The notes beneath the pieces were generated by a model. The model was not told where the DNA came from. It was given only the letters and a program-made list of their open reading frames with translations, and did no database searches. A DNA stretch of 64,000 nucleotides from Sunxiuqinia sp963677175 (GTDB lineage Bacteria > Bacteroidota > Bacteroidia > Bacteroidales > Prolixibacteraceae). Position 1 is the stretch's first letter. Every line of letters starts with the position of its first letter. Shown here one piece after another: positions 54,591 to 63,928 of this stretch. Where the stretch lies: the NCBI GenBank assembly GCA_963677175.2, contig CAXXES010000006.1:248001-312000 (forward strand), given 5' to 3'. A program made the translations under genes and the position numbers.

Positions 54591-55730
54591 ATGGATGCAA
54601 TTTTCACTTCCGGTATTTTCATGTCATTTTTCATTGTGTTTCTGCTTTTCACCAAGAAAAACAAAGCACTAACCGACCGGATTTTGGCGGCTTGGGTTAC
54701 CGTTATGGGCATTCACCTGCTGGGGTATTACCTGTATCATCTCGGATTGTGGGAGCAGTATCCGCACCTGATTGGAGTTACCGCGCCTTTCCCATTGCTA
54801 CATGGCCCAATGCTCTATTTATACACCGTATATTCGCTGCGTGACGACAGCAAAATCCGACGAATTGATTACCTGCATTTTGCGCCGGTAGCCATTGCCT
54901 ACCTGTATATGGCGAAATTCTTTTTCTTCTACACCGTTGAACAGAAACGAATGGTTGACCGGGGAGAGATTGATGATTTTGGCCTATTTTCATCGATCTT
55001 GCTGATTGGATTTGTGGTGTCCGGACTTAGCTATTCCATACTCGCCTACAGGCTCACTTGGAAACACAAGCGTCAAATTGACGATAACTTCTCCTACGAA
55101 GAAGGCATTAACCTCGACTGGTTGCGCTATTGCATCTGGGCTATTGGAATCATCTTCTTGACGGTCACGATCATTCTTGTCACTCGCGAGCTGTTTGAAG
55201 TACCGTTTTCGTTTAATGCCGATTATATTTTTTATACCCTGATCATTGTATTTATCTTCTATATTGGTTATTTCGGCATTCGGCACCAGGATATGTTTAC
55301 CCACAATGTGGAAGAGCTCAAATCAACGCTGTCTGTGCCAAGTGAGAAATACAAAAAATCAGGCTTGAATGAAGAATTTTTGGTGGAAGGACAGCAAAAA
55401 CTGCTGGATTTTATGCGTACCGAAAAGCCATTTCTTGATCCGAAACTCACGCTAAGCGGTTTGGCCAGTGCCCTGAATATGTCGCCCAACCAACTGTCGC
55501 AAATCATCAATCAACAGGAGCAAATGAATTTTCATGATTTTGTGAACCGGTACCGGGTGGATGAATTCATTCAGCGGGCCTCTCAAAACAACCATTTCAG
55601 TATTCTGGCCCATGCGCTTGATTCGGGATTCAATTCAAAATCTTCCTTTAACAGCATCTTCAAAAAGCATAAAGATAGCACGCCATCGCAATATATGGCT
55701 CAACTAAGCGCTGAAAAATCGGCCCTGTAA
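54591..55730 (+). CDS. 7TM-AraC transcriptional regulator
   Basis: The 379-residue protein has seven predicted membrane helices in residues 1-235 (FTSGIFMSFFIVFLLFTKKN, FGLFSSILLIGFVVSGLSYS, then DYIFYTLIIVFIFYIGYFGI) and a C-terminal AraC DNA-binding domain (FLDPKLTLSGLASALNMSPN, ALDSGFNSKSSFNSIFKKHK). This membrane-bound AraC class is common in Bacteroidota. It would sense a small molecule and control nearby genes, probably the CPBP protease and TonB receptor genes downstream. Confidence 0.9.
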   Translation: MDAIFTSGIFMSFFIVFLLFTKKNKALTDRILAAWVTVMGIHLLGYYLYHLGLWEQYPHLIGVTAPFPLLHGPMLYLYTVYSLRDDSKIRRIDYLHFAPVAIAYLYMAKFFFFYTVEQKRMVDRGEIDDFGLFSSILLIGFVVSGLSYSILAYRLTWKHKRQIDDNFSYEEGINLDWLRYCIWAIGIIFLTVTIILVTRELFEVPFSFNADYIFYTLIIVFIFYIGYFGIRHQDMFTHNVEELKSTLSVPSEKYKKSGLNEEFLVEGQQKLLDFMRTEKPFLDPKLTLSGLASALNMSPNQLSQIINQQEQMNFHDFVNRYRVDEFIQRASQNNHFSILAHALDSGFNSKSSFNSIFKKHKDSTPSQYMAQLSAEKSAL

Positions 55731-55909
55731 AGCTATTCCATCAAAAAAAGGGCATTGGCCATTTCATTTCAATCCGTTATCCTTCAATACTTTTAAAGTA
55801 CCGACGTATAGGGTCGCACTTCTAAAAAGTCCGAGATTATACGCTTGGGCGATTGGTCTGTCGCTTTGGCCTTCATTTGCTAAAAAATTCAAACGAATCA
55901 ATTTTACAA

Positions 55910-56773
55910 ATGAAAGCACAAGTACAAACCACCGAAATTATTAAGGCATATCGAAGGCCTTTCGCGTTTTACACGCTGGCGACCATCATCCCCTGGGGGC
56001 TTTGGTTCATCAGTGGGTATATCAGTCACCTTGACCCTTATAGCCTCGAAATGAAATGGAGTACCAGCATCCTCAGTTTTGCAGGATTGCTGGCTCCGGT
56101 CTTTATCGCCGGCTGCTTCATTCTCCGAAACAAAACCTTGAGAGAAGATTTCATGGGACGGTTTTTCAATTTCAAAACAATCAAACCGCAGTACCTGCTG
56201 ATCACTGCTTTTCTAATGCTGGTCAGTATCCTCGCGGCACAGGCCATTTCCCTGTTCTTTGGATACCCTATTGATCAGTTTCAACTCCGGGGCTCGTTCA
56301 GTTTTAGTTCCGGTATTTTTCCGGTTTGGTTGATGCTGGTTATCGGTCCCCTACTCGAAGAGCTGGCCTGGCATTCGTATGGGACCGACTGTTTGCGTTC
56401 GCGTTTCAACTTATTGACGACCTCTTTGCTATTCGCTTTTTTTTGGGCGTTCTGGCACTTCCCCTTGTCGTTTATCAAAGACTATTATCACAGTAACCTA
56501 GTCGAATCGGGACTGATTTATTCCATCAATTTTGTGGTGAGCCTGGTGCCCTTTGTCCTGATCATGAACTGGCTCTATTATAAAACGAACCGAAATATGA
56601 TTATTCCCATCGTATTTCACATTTCAACCGGATTTTTCAACGAGATATTCGCCACCCATCCCATGAGCAAAGTCATCCAGACCGGGCTGCTGCTGATTCT
56701 ATCCGCTTTTCTGGTATTAACCAACCGAAGCCTGTTTTTCAACCGAATTTTCAATCCATCAACAATCCATTAA
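55910..56773 (+). CDS. CPBP family intramembrane protease-like protein
   Basis: The 287-residue membrane protein matches the CPBP/CAAX-prenyl-protease-like family: the EE motif in GPLLEELAWHSYGTD and the His motif in FWAFWHFPLSFI. Eight or so membrane helices are predicted. The residue after EExxx that is usually Arg is changed, so activity is uncertain. ATG 55910 is chosen because hydrophobic family sequence begins there; the frame is open 19 codons further up. It is 11 bp before the TonB receptor gene. Confidence 0.82.
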   Translation: MKAQVQTTEIIKAYRRPFAFYTLATIIPWGLWFISGYISHLDPYSLEMKWSTSILSFAGLLAPVFIAGCFILRNKTLREDFMGRFFNFKTIKPQYLLITAFLMLVSILAAQAISLFFGYPIDQFQLRGSFSFSSGIFPVWLMLVIGPLLEELAWHSYGTDCLRSRFNLLTTSLLFAFFWAFWHFPLSFIKDYYHSNLVESGLIYSINFVVSLVPFVLIMNWLYYKTNRNMIIPIVFHISTGFFNEIFATHPMSKVIQTGLLLILSAFLVLTNRSLFFNRIFNPSTIH

Positions 56774-56784
56774 TCCATACAATC

Positions 56785-59121
56785 ATGAAAACTTTATTTT
56801 TGATCTTTTTAACGACTTTCCTTTTCTGCGGAAACCTGTTTTCGCAAACAATTACTCAAACTATTAACGGAACCATTCACGATCAACTGACGCGTGAGTC
56901 GCTTCCATTCGCCAATATCATTGTCGTGGGATCCGACCCCATGATTGGCACTACCTCCAATATTGACGGCACTTTTACGCTGCAAAACGTGGCGGTAGGT
57001 CGCTGTGATATCCAGTTCACCATGATCGGGTACGAACCTTACCTGGTCAATGAGCTGATGGTTACTTCTGGTAATCAGGTTCGGCTGGACATTCATCTGG
57101 AACCCAAACTGACCGAGCTGGAAGCTGTTGTGGTGAAGGTGCGGAAAGACCAACCGCTCAATACGATGACCACCCTAAGCAGCCGTCAGTTTACGGTGGA
57201 AGAAACCCAGCGCTACGCTGGCGGAATGGACGATCCTGCGCGGCTTGTCACTTCCTTTGCAGGGGTGGCGGCACCATCGGTCAACAGCAACGGAATTTCC
57301 GTCAGGGGGAATACCCCCGACGGGTTGTTGTGGCAGGTCGAAGGCGTGGAAGTGCCAAACCCCAACCATTTTGCCAACCTGACGGTCGCTGGTGGCGGAT
57401 TGCTCACGGCCCTCAGTAGCCAGATGATGGCTAACAGCGATTTTTATACCGGGGCTTTTCCGGCTGAGTACGGCAATGCCAGCTCGGGCGTATTCGATAT
57501 CAACATGCGAACCGGCAATCCCGATCAACGCCAATATACCCTGCAAGCGGGTATCATCGGCGTGGATTTCTCAACCGAAGGGCCCTTCAAGAAAGGCAAA
57601 AAGGCGAGCTACCTGATGAACTACCGCAACTCGACGATGGCCTTAATTGCCCCGCTGTTGCCCGACAACACCGGCATTCTCAAGTATCAGGACCTGGCTT
57701 TCAAAACCAGTTTTCCGACGAAAAAGACAGGAACTTTTTCATTGTGGGGCATTGGCGCCCTCGACGGGCAGGCGATGGATGCTGCTGACAGCATAGACTG
57801 GGAGATGGATGCTGACCGTGACAATTCGGATACCAAACTTTACCTATTTGCCACCGGACTGTCGCACCAATTGCGGATGGGCAGAAAAATATTTCTCAAC
57901 ACCACCCTATCAGCTACCGGAAACGGCTTGTCGCATAAAGAGAAGCGGGTAGGTTATGATTTTACGGAAAGTCCCCAGTCAGATATCGACAACCGGGTGT
58001 GGCGCTATACCTTGCAATCGGACCTGGATTACCACTTCGGAAAAGGAAACAGCTTGCGCACGGGAATGAAATACAGCCGACTGGGATATCGCATCCATGT
58101 GGAACAGTCGATGCACGAAGGCGTACAACCCGAAACACTCTCCGAAGGGGCCGATGAAACGGGTTTGCTTCAGTTTTATGGCCAATCGAAAATCAATTTG
58201 CTGCCCCAGCTGACCCTGAACGCCGGTGTTAATGCCCAGGTATTTTTGTTGAATGACAACTATTCCATTGAGCCTCGCCTGGGATTTAAATATCAGCTTA
58301 CCCCCACTCAAAGCCTGGCTTTTGCCTACGGACTGCACAGCCGCATTGAGCAATTGCCGGTGTATTTTGTGAAACTAGACGGACAAAATCCCAACAAAAA
58401 TCTGGACTTGATGCAATCGCACCACTATGTGCTGGCTTACAATTGGAAGATCAATGATCACCTCCGTTTCAGCGTGGAGCCCTACTACCAATATTTGACC
58501 AATGTGCCTGTTTCGCCCATCAGCTATGTGTCGACCCTCAACTTTAAGCAGGAAATGTTCTTCAACGAAGCGCTTGTCAACGAAGGCACGGGACGAAATA
58601 TGGGTTTGGACTTCACCCTCGAACGCTTTATGAAAGATGGATTTTACTACCTGCTCACCGGGTCGGTGTTCGACTCGAAGTATACCGCTGCCGATGGCGT
58701 GGAACGCAACACTCGCTTTAACCGGAATTACGTGATGAATGCGCTGGCCGGCAAAGAATGGATGGTTGGGCGCGATAACAACAAAGTACTGAGCGCCAAT
58801 ATCCGCATGAATTACCTGGGCGGCAACCGCAAAGAGCCGGTTGATCTGGAAGCATCGCTGGCGGCACAGGATGTTGTTTATGCCGAAACGGAAGGGAAAC
58901 AGGCTTTCGAGGAGCGGTTTGATGACCAGCCGGTGGTGTCGTTTACCATTTCCTACCGGATCAACAAGGCCAGGCATTCTTCGGAGTGGTCGCTGAAAGT
59001 CATCAATATATTGGGTACCGAAGAGTTCAACACGGATTTCTATAACCTGAAAACCCAAGCCATCGACACCCAATATACCGGCATCAGGATTCCAAACCTG
59101 AGTTATAAGATCATTTTTTGA
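56785..59121 (+). CDS. TonB-dependent receptor with carboxypeptidase-like domain
   Basis: The 778-residue outer-membrane receptor has a signal peptide (to NLFSQ), an N-terminal carboxypeptidase-regulatory-like domain (INGTIHDQLTRESLPFANII), a plug (MDDPARLVTSFAGVAAPSVN, GNTPDGLLWQVEGVEVPNPN) and a barrel ending in IIF. No SusD partner is present, so it is not a SusC-type glycan transporter. The ligand may be a peptide, siderophore or metal complex. It is in an operon with the CPBP gene and probably under the 7TM-AraC regulator. Confidence 0.9.
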   Translation: MKTLFLIFLTTFLFCGNLFSQTITQTINGTIHDQLTRESLPFANIIVVGSDPMIGTTSNIDGTFTLQNVAVGRCDIQFTMIGYEPYLVNELMVTSGNQVRLDIHLEPKLTELEAVVVKVRKDQPLNTMTTLSSRQFTVEETQRYAGGMDDPARLVTSFAGVAAPSVNSNGISVRGNTPDGLLWQVEGVEVPNPNHFANLTVAGGGLLTALSSQMMANSDFYTGAFPAEYGNASSGVFDINMRTGNPDQRQYTLQAGIIGVDFSTEGPFKKGKKASYLMNYRNSTMALIAPLLPDNTGILKYQDLAFKTSFPTKKTGTFSLWGIGALDGQAMDAADSIDWEMDADRDNSDTKLYLFATGLSHQLRMGRKIFLNTTLSATGNGLSHKEKRVGYDFTESPQSDIDNRVWRYTLQSDLDYHFGKGNSLRTGMKYSRLGYRIHVEQSMHEGVQPETLSEGADETGLLQFYGQSKINLLPQLTLNAGVNAQVFLLNDNYSIEPRLGFKYQLTPTQSLAFAYGLHSRIEQLPVYFVKLDGQNPNKNLDLMQSHHYVLAYNWKINDHLRFSVEPYYQYLTNVPVSPISYVSTLNFKQEMFFNEALVNEGTGRNMGLDFTLERFMKDGFYYLLTGSVFDSKYTAADGVERNTRFNRNYVMNALAGKEWMVGRDNNKVLSANIRMNYLGGNRKEPVDLEASLAAQDVVYAETEGKQAFEERFDDQPVVSFTISYRINKARHSSEWSLKVINILGTEEFNTDFYNLKTQAIDTQYTGIRIPNLSYKIIF

Positions 59122-60106
59122 GCGTGCTGACCACTTAGCCCAATTCCTGACTGGCTCTTGACGGAAGGAGTACCCAAGCAAAGCGCAGGGGGAGGTAGTT
59201 GGAACTGCGGATTCTCTTTTTAAGCACAGATTCCACAGATGATAAGTATTGGAAATACTCATGGCTTGCGGCCATGCGAATGATTAGCCACAAATTCACG
59301 AATGCCAATGAGGACAGATGAACCCCCCGAGTACTCAACACGCTAACAATTTCATTTTAAAGCCGGCTCGCTACTCCAGTGGGTGGCGAGGTTTCCGAAC
59401 CGCGACTTGTACCTATCTTTTTGACCTGTCAAAGCTTGTTCCGATTGGTCGGAAGCTAACGACGTTGACAAATCCTTGCTGGCATGTGTTCCGAATCACC
59501 CAAAGGTTTTAGAAAACGCTTTAGGGATGAATGCAAGCTTCTGTTTACACGCCTCATGCGGGACGGGGCACTTTCCGCCTCCGGGGGGAACCCTTCCGCC
59601 TTCGGGGAGAAGCTTTCCGCCTGACTGTTGGAGGCTTCCGCCTGACTGTTGGAGGCTTCCGCCTGACTGTTGGACCCTTCCGCCTGACTGTTGGACCCTT
59701 CCGCCTGACTGTTGGACCCTTCCGCCTGACTGTTGGACCTTTCCGCCTGACTGTTGGACCCTTCCGCCTGGCTGGCGGAGGTTTCCGCCTGGCTGGTGGA
59801 GGTTTTCAAGGGAGAGAAGTGCAATGACTTGCTATCGGCTACGAGTCGAGAGCTACCGATCCCCGAATAATCTGCCCAAGCTCCCAAACAAATCAAAGTC
59901 TCCAGCATCCCATAATTTACAGAAGATGCATGTTCATGAGAAATTAAATTCGCCCCCAAGGAGCCGTACATGGATCATCTGCAATAGAAACAAAAAAAAC
60001 GGCCGATATGAAAACCGGCCGCTCTATGGATGGTCTTACCAAAAAATTAAGATCCCGGCATACCACCAACAAACTATTTTGAAAAGCATTCTATCCCGAA
60101 GTGTCC
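59122..60106. other. convergent intergenic region around array 4
   Basis: Apart from array 4, no gene is supported. Near 59227-59300 there are fragments of common Bacteroidota intergenic repeats (CACAGATTCCACAGATGA, CACAAATTCACGAATGCC). GGCCG-14 nt-CGGCC (60002-60024) is a possible terminator stem for the beta-propeller gene. Confidence 0.5.
59573..59803. repeat. exact 21-bp tandem repeat array, 11 units (array 4)
   Basis: Units start with TTCCGCCT at 59573, 59594, 59615, 59636, 59657, 59678, 59699, 59720, 59741, 59762 and 59783 with no length change at all. Seven central units share TTCCGCCTGACTGTTGGA and differ only in the last three bases. End units diverge. Arms TTCC and GGA (TTCCGCC and GGCGGAG in the unit at 59762) can pair. 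The array lies between convergent genes. Frames through it on both strands are open because 21 is a multiple of three. Confidence 0.93.
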
Positions 60107-61381
60107 TTATTCCAGTTTAAATCGAACCAGCCGTAATGGAACTCCGGAGGCTCCTTTTAAGCGCTGAAGTGCATAGATGTAGCCATCATGAAATACCATC
60201 TTTGACGGGGTAATCTCCAATTCATAGTCATCGCAAACAAAACTACTCTGCCCAACAAAGGTTCCCTCGTTGTCGTATATCCAAACGTGAAACTGATTTG
60301 CATTTTCTTCTTTCGGAAACTCGAAAATCAGCAAGTTATCTTCCGAATCTTTCATCATGGTAGAAAACAGCGGAATGGGGATTGGCTCTACAATTTTTTC
60401 CAAATCAGCTTCCATCTCTCTGAGGATCGTTGTCATCGCTTTTTGGTTTTCTTCGGCGGAAACCCAACTGGCAAAGGTCGGATTACGAATACTTTTATAT
60501 TTATCGATGGCCTTTTGCTGAATCTCCTTTTGTTCTTCAACCGAAACATAACTTTCAGCCCAGGTAATCTTGTCTTTCGATACCAATTTTCCATCCAAAT
60601 CATGCACACGAATTTCGCCGGTTGTTGGATAGACGACAACCAGTTTGTTCCCGATGCTGGCAATCTTTGGTGGAGCAGTCAGGCCGAGCGAACTGGAATA
60701 AGGCATGGTTCTAAAACTGACGGCACCGCGTTCCGGGAAAGCATAGGAGTAATTAAAGAGCTGACAATGTTCGTCAGGTGAACAGCGGTCGGTAAAATGG
60801 TCCCAGATGATTTTCTGCTCGTTGTTTTCGTAATCAACCACCGCTACAAAATCCCGAAACTTATCGGCCCAGATTACCCAGCCCACAACGGCGATTTTGT
60901 TGTTGGGCAAACCAATCATTTGTTTGGTCATATAATCCAGCTTCAGCGTTTTCTTGTAGTTCCCGTCAAAGTCGAAACACAGCATGTTGCCCATGTTGTC
61001 CAGTCCGGTAAAAAAAGTATTGCCTCCAATAATTCCATCGATATGATTGGTTTTCTTGAAAGGAGTCCCATTCGATCGGATCACCTGAAATTCTTTCACA
61101 AAGGTTCCATCTGGCGAAAATTTACTGTAGTAATTGTGGTAAGCATGATTGACTACAACCGAGCCATCGGGCAATACCAGCAAGGATTTGCGGTTGCCCA
61201 TCGGTTTTCCGTACAAGGTATCGTAATAGGTTTCGAAAACCTGATCCCAATTATTTCCTACACCATATTCCGTATCGGGAACCAGCTTGATGCTTTCTTT
61301 TTGATACAAGTCAGTCAGACTTTGAGCCGACAAGCAGAGCGTTGCCACCAGCAAAAGCGAAATCAACACGATTTGTTTCAT
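60107..61381 (-). CDS. exported 6-bladed beta-propeller protein
   Basis: The 424-residue protein has a signal peptide (to LCLSAQ) and repeats typical of Bacteroidota 6-bladed beta-propeller proteins (SLLVLPDGSVVVNHAYHNYY, FSPDGTFVKEFQVIRSNGT, NKLVVVYPTTGEIRVHDLDG, MVFHDGYIYALQRLKG). The function of the family is unknown; a few act as surface binding proteins. It lies 41 bp downstream of an anti-sigma gene on the same strand and may be a target of that sigma system. Confidence 0.78.
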   Translation of the reverse strand: MKQIVLISLLLVATLCLSAQSLTDLYQKESIKLVPDTEYGVGNNWDQVFETYYDTLYGKPMGNRKSLLVLPDGSVVVNHAYHNYYSKFSPDGTFVKEFQVIRSNGTPFKKTNHIDGIIGGNTFFTGLDNMGNMLCFDFDGNYKKTLKLDYMTKQMIGLPNNKIAVVGWVIWADKFRDFVAVVDYENNEQKIIWDHFTDRCSPDEHCQLFNYSYAFPERGAVSFRTMPYSSSLGLTAPPKIASIGNKLVVVYPTTGEIRVHDLDGKLVSKDKITWAESYVSVEEQKEIQQKAIDKYKSIRNPTFASWVSAEENQKAMTTILREMEADLEKIVEPIPIPLFSTMMKDSEDNLLIFEFPKEENANQFHVWIYDNEGTFVGQSSFVCDDYELEITPSKMVFHDGYIYALQRLKGASGVPLRLVRFKLE

Positions 61382-61422
61382 AGTATTTCGTTTTATGAAA
61401 TGAATTCTAATTCAGCATTTAT

Positions 61423-61881
61423 TTATTGCAACACGTATTCTGTGATGTTACCTTCGGGGTCGATCAGATTAATTTTCATCCCTTGTTGACCAATGGGTTG
61501 GTTGGCATCCATCGGCCAATCCGTCTGTCCAAGAATGATGATCTCATCATCCAGGCTTAGCTTTTCATTCTGATTGTGATTCCACACCAAAACAAAGAAA
61601 GCGACCAGGCACGCGGCTGCCAATCCGAAAATCAATTTCCGTTGACTGCTGCGGAATGCCGTTTTCTTTTTCGTTGGAACAACAAACGGAGGCACAACAA
61701 CCGGCTCGGCTGCCAGTTCATTTAACGCATTTTTCATGCTCAAAGCCAGGCGCTTTTGTTCGTACACCAGCCCGGCACAAGTATGGCACACCGCCAGGTG
61801 ACGCTCAATTTGTTCGCTTTCTCCGGCATCAACTTCCGCGTCAATATATCTTTGAATCAACCCTTCTTTAATACAATTCAT
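61423..61881 (-). CDS. zinc-finger (ZAS-type) anti-sigma factor
   Basis: The 152-residue protein has the ZAS motif His28-x3-Cys32-x2-Cys35 (IERHLAVCHTCAG) in the N-terminal cytoplasmic part, and one membrane helix (about residues 75-93, KLIFGLAAACLVAFFVLVW). It binds the ECF sigma factor encoded just upstream with 14 bp overlap, the standard translational coupling. The C-terminal periplasmic part is short. Confidence 0.9.
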   Translation of the reverse strand: MNCIKEGLIQRYIDAEVDAGESEQIERHLAVCHTCAGLVYEQKRLALSMKNALNELAAEPVVVPPFVVPTKKKTAFRSSQRKLIFGLAAACLVAFFVLVWNHNQNEKLSLDDEIIILGQTDWPMDANQPIGQQGMKINLIDPEGNITEYVLQ

Positions 61882-62353
61882 GCTTTTTCGTTTTTAGTTC
61901 TGCTTCCAGCTTCTTTAAGGTTCGTGAAAGCGTTTTCCCAATGGAGGAAAACCGGATTCCAGTCGCTTCGGCCATTTCCTTGTACGAAAGACTCTCACTA
62001 TACATGACAGCCAGGGCCCGTTCGTCGGGTTTCAGCTTGGCAAGTGCTTGTTGCAAACTCAATCGGGCTTCCTGTTTTTCGATGGCTTGCTCTTCAACCT
62101 GTTCCTCCGGAGCGGAATCCAACTGCAGAAACCGCCCATTGTATTTTTGCTTGTCAATGCATTTATTCAAAGTCATGCGGTACAACCAACTCTTGGGATA
62201 CTCCACTACAGTTCCCTTTTCCATTGTCTGAAAAAGCGTCAGAAACACTTCCTGCACAATATCATCCGCCTCATCTGCATCGCCCAACATCTTGACCGCA
62301 ACGCGAAAAACCGTTGAATAATGCTGTTGGTATAATTGATTAAATGCTTTCAA
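61868..62353 (-). CDS. ECF RNA polymerase sigma factor
   Basis: The 161-residue sigma factor has region 2 (FRVAVKMLGDADEADDIVQE, then VFLTLFQTMEKG) and region 4 (LKPDERALAVMYSESLSYKE, then MAEATGIRFSSIGKTLSRTL). It is paired with a ZAS-type anti-sigma by overlap. This is a second, FecR-independent ECF system in the window. Its signal is unknown; the beta-propeller gene downstream may belong to its operon. Confidence 0.92.
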   Translation of the reverse strand: MKAFNQLYQQHYSTVFRVAVKMLGDADEADDIVQEVFLTLFQTMEKGTVVEYPKSWLYRMTLNKCIDKQKYNGRFLQLDSAPEEQVEEQAIEKQEARLSLQQALAKLKPDERALAVMYSESLSYKEMAEATGIRFSSIGKTLSRTLKKLEAELKTKKHELY

Positions 62354-63684
62354 GCAACTTGTTTGTTAGTTAGTCTGACGACAAGATGATTTTGTGACAT
62401 TGGAGGCAAACTAAGGTCACGGACCTATCTATTATTTTTGTTATCACCTCTCTCATAGTTTATTAGAAGACAGAAATACGACAACAATTATTGCTTAGTA
62501 CTTATTTCACCCCGGGCCAACAAAAAAAATGTTCAGCCGCTTAAAGCTAGGAAAAGCAAACGAATGATCGTTGAATCGTAGCAGATTTAGGCTAAAGCCC
62601 GGCTTGACTTATCGCAACGGCCCTGCCCTGAAGGACAGGGTTACAGAAAAGTGCAGCCCCCGCAGTTAGCGGAAAAAGATGATGACTAGCATCTCCCCGG
62701 CCATATCGGGGCAGAAGCAAACGATCAGCTGCCCCGACTTCAGGCAGAATCAGCATCACTCCCCCCACTCATCCAATCTACCCTTATACACAAATATGAT
62801 GGGTCACAAGAACTATTAAATTTATAGGCCTCTCCGAGAGAAACCGATTACCCCAACGGGGTTAAACAACAATAGCCCTTCCGATTGCATCGGAACAGGC
62901 TGGGTGGAGTGAAACGGAACCCGGGGTTGAGATGCGCGACATCGAACAAGGCGCAACCACCCGGCATTTTGAATGCTCCCAGCCAGCATGCGCCACATCG
63001 CAAAACGTTTGTTTATTCTCAATGTTTCTTTGTCCTCATGCCGGACGGGCACATCCTTTTTCATCTCATAATATTTTTGATTTTATAAGGTATTCGATGG
63101 AACTCGCTCATAATGATTCTCCTGTGTATAAAGACTTTTACATGCTCGTTTCATTGATAAAAAGGATGCAAAAATCTAGTCAAAGTTATCCTTCTCCCCA
63201 CCTCAGGATTTTTTCTTTCCGGCGCACAACCCCGGATACCCGCCAAAAATCCTTCCCGCCAACGCCGGCCCGGACGACTTTGACGGCCGGCGCTGCTTTC
63301 ACCTTAGGGTGAAGTGGGGGACTTAAGGATCGAAACTTTTCCGTTGGGTTCTGTCGTCTGGTTCTTTCAAAAAAGTCCAGATCAAGGGAGGATCAATACG
63401 CATAGAGTTGTGTATAAGGGTAGCTCATCCGATGGGAACCCAACGACAGCATCACTAACCCCCGGATTCATCCGGGGGAGACAAAACAGCCTGCAACGAC
63501 CGGGCTTTAACCCAAAACCTATTGATTATTGATCCCTACTCTTCGAACAGAAGCCGGGCTGGGCTAATTTAAGGTGCCGATCGTGGGCGGAGAGACCCCG
63601 GATGGCTGGGCTTGTCCTCCTCCTTAGCGCTTTGCTTAAACGCGGACAAGCCGGACAGCCCAAAAGGGATAAAACAAAAAACAA
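62354..63684. repeat. long non-coding region rich in REP-like palindromes
   Basis: No gene is supported in 1.3 kb. It holds AGGCTAAAGCCCGG (near 62590), CCCTGCCCTGAAGGACAGGG (62623-62641), ACCCCAACGGGGTT (62850-62863), CCGATTGCATCGG (62881-62893), TTCACC-TTA-GGGTGAA (63298-63312) and CCCCCGGAT-TC-ATCCGGGGG (63461-63480). A 16-bp inverted repeat (CTACCCTTATACACAA at 62778-62793, complement at 63408-63423) brackets 630 bp. The block at 63461-63520 resembles the element at 42224-42300. It looks like a cluster of intergenic palindromic repeats, not an IS. Confidence 0.65.
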
Positions 63685-63918
63685 ATGAACTGTTTACCAG
63701 CAAAAACCATTATCTTGGTAACTGAAAAAACAAAGATTACCCAAAACCTGGATCTCATCTTCTATAGTCATCCCCTAACTTATTTTGTTGTCTGGATTCT
63801 TGCAACAAGGAACTTAATTTATGGGTTATCTTATTTCAACAAGTTCTCATACTTGTACGCACTTTTAACTGTTCTAATTCCGGCTGGAATTGCAGAATTG
63901 ATAAGACTGATTCTTTAA
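63685..63918 (+). CDS. small hypothetical membrane protein (uncertain)
   Basis: A 77-residue frame starting with ATG after an A-rich leader. It has two hydrophobic stretches (HPLTYFVVWILATRNLIYGL and YLYALLTVLIPAGIAELIRL). No family is recognised. It may be real, but length and composition do not prove it. Confidence 0.3.
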   Translation: MNCLPAKTIILVTEKTKITQNLDLIFYSHPLTYFVVWILATRNLIYGLSYFNKFSYLYALLTVLIPAGIAELIRLIL

Positions 63919-63928
63919 CACGTGCACC

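Noticed and set aside
58375..59262. 295-residue minus-strand frame
   Set aside because: It is the antisense shadow of the TonB-dependent receptor gene, which has clear family motifs.
59476..60120. 214-residue frame with repeated PPDCWTL and the opposite-strand frame with repeated SQAEGSN
   Set aside because: Both are by-products of a 21-bp repeat (seven codons) that stays open in several frames; no start context, no homology and the frame runs on through unrelated intergenic DNA.
60797..61489. 230-residue plus-strand frame
   Set aside because: Antisense to the beta-propeller gene, which has signal peptide and repeats.
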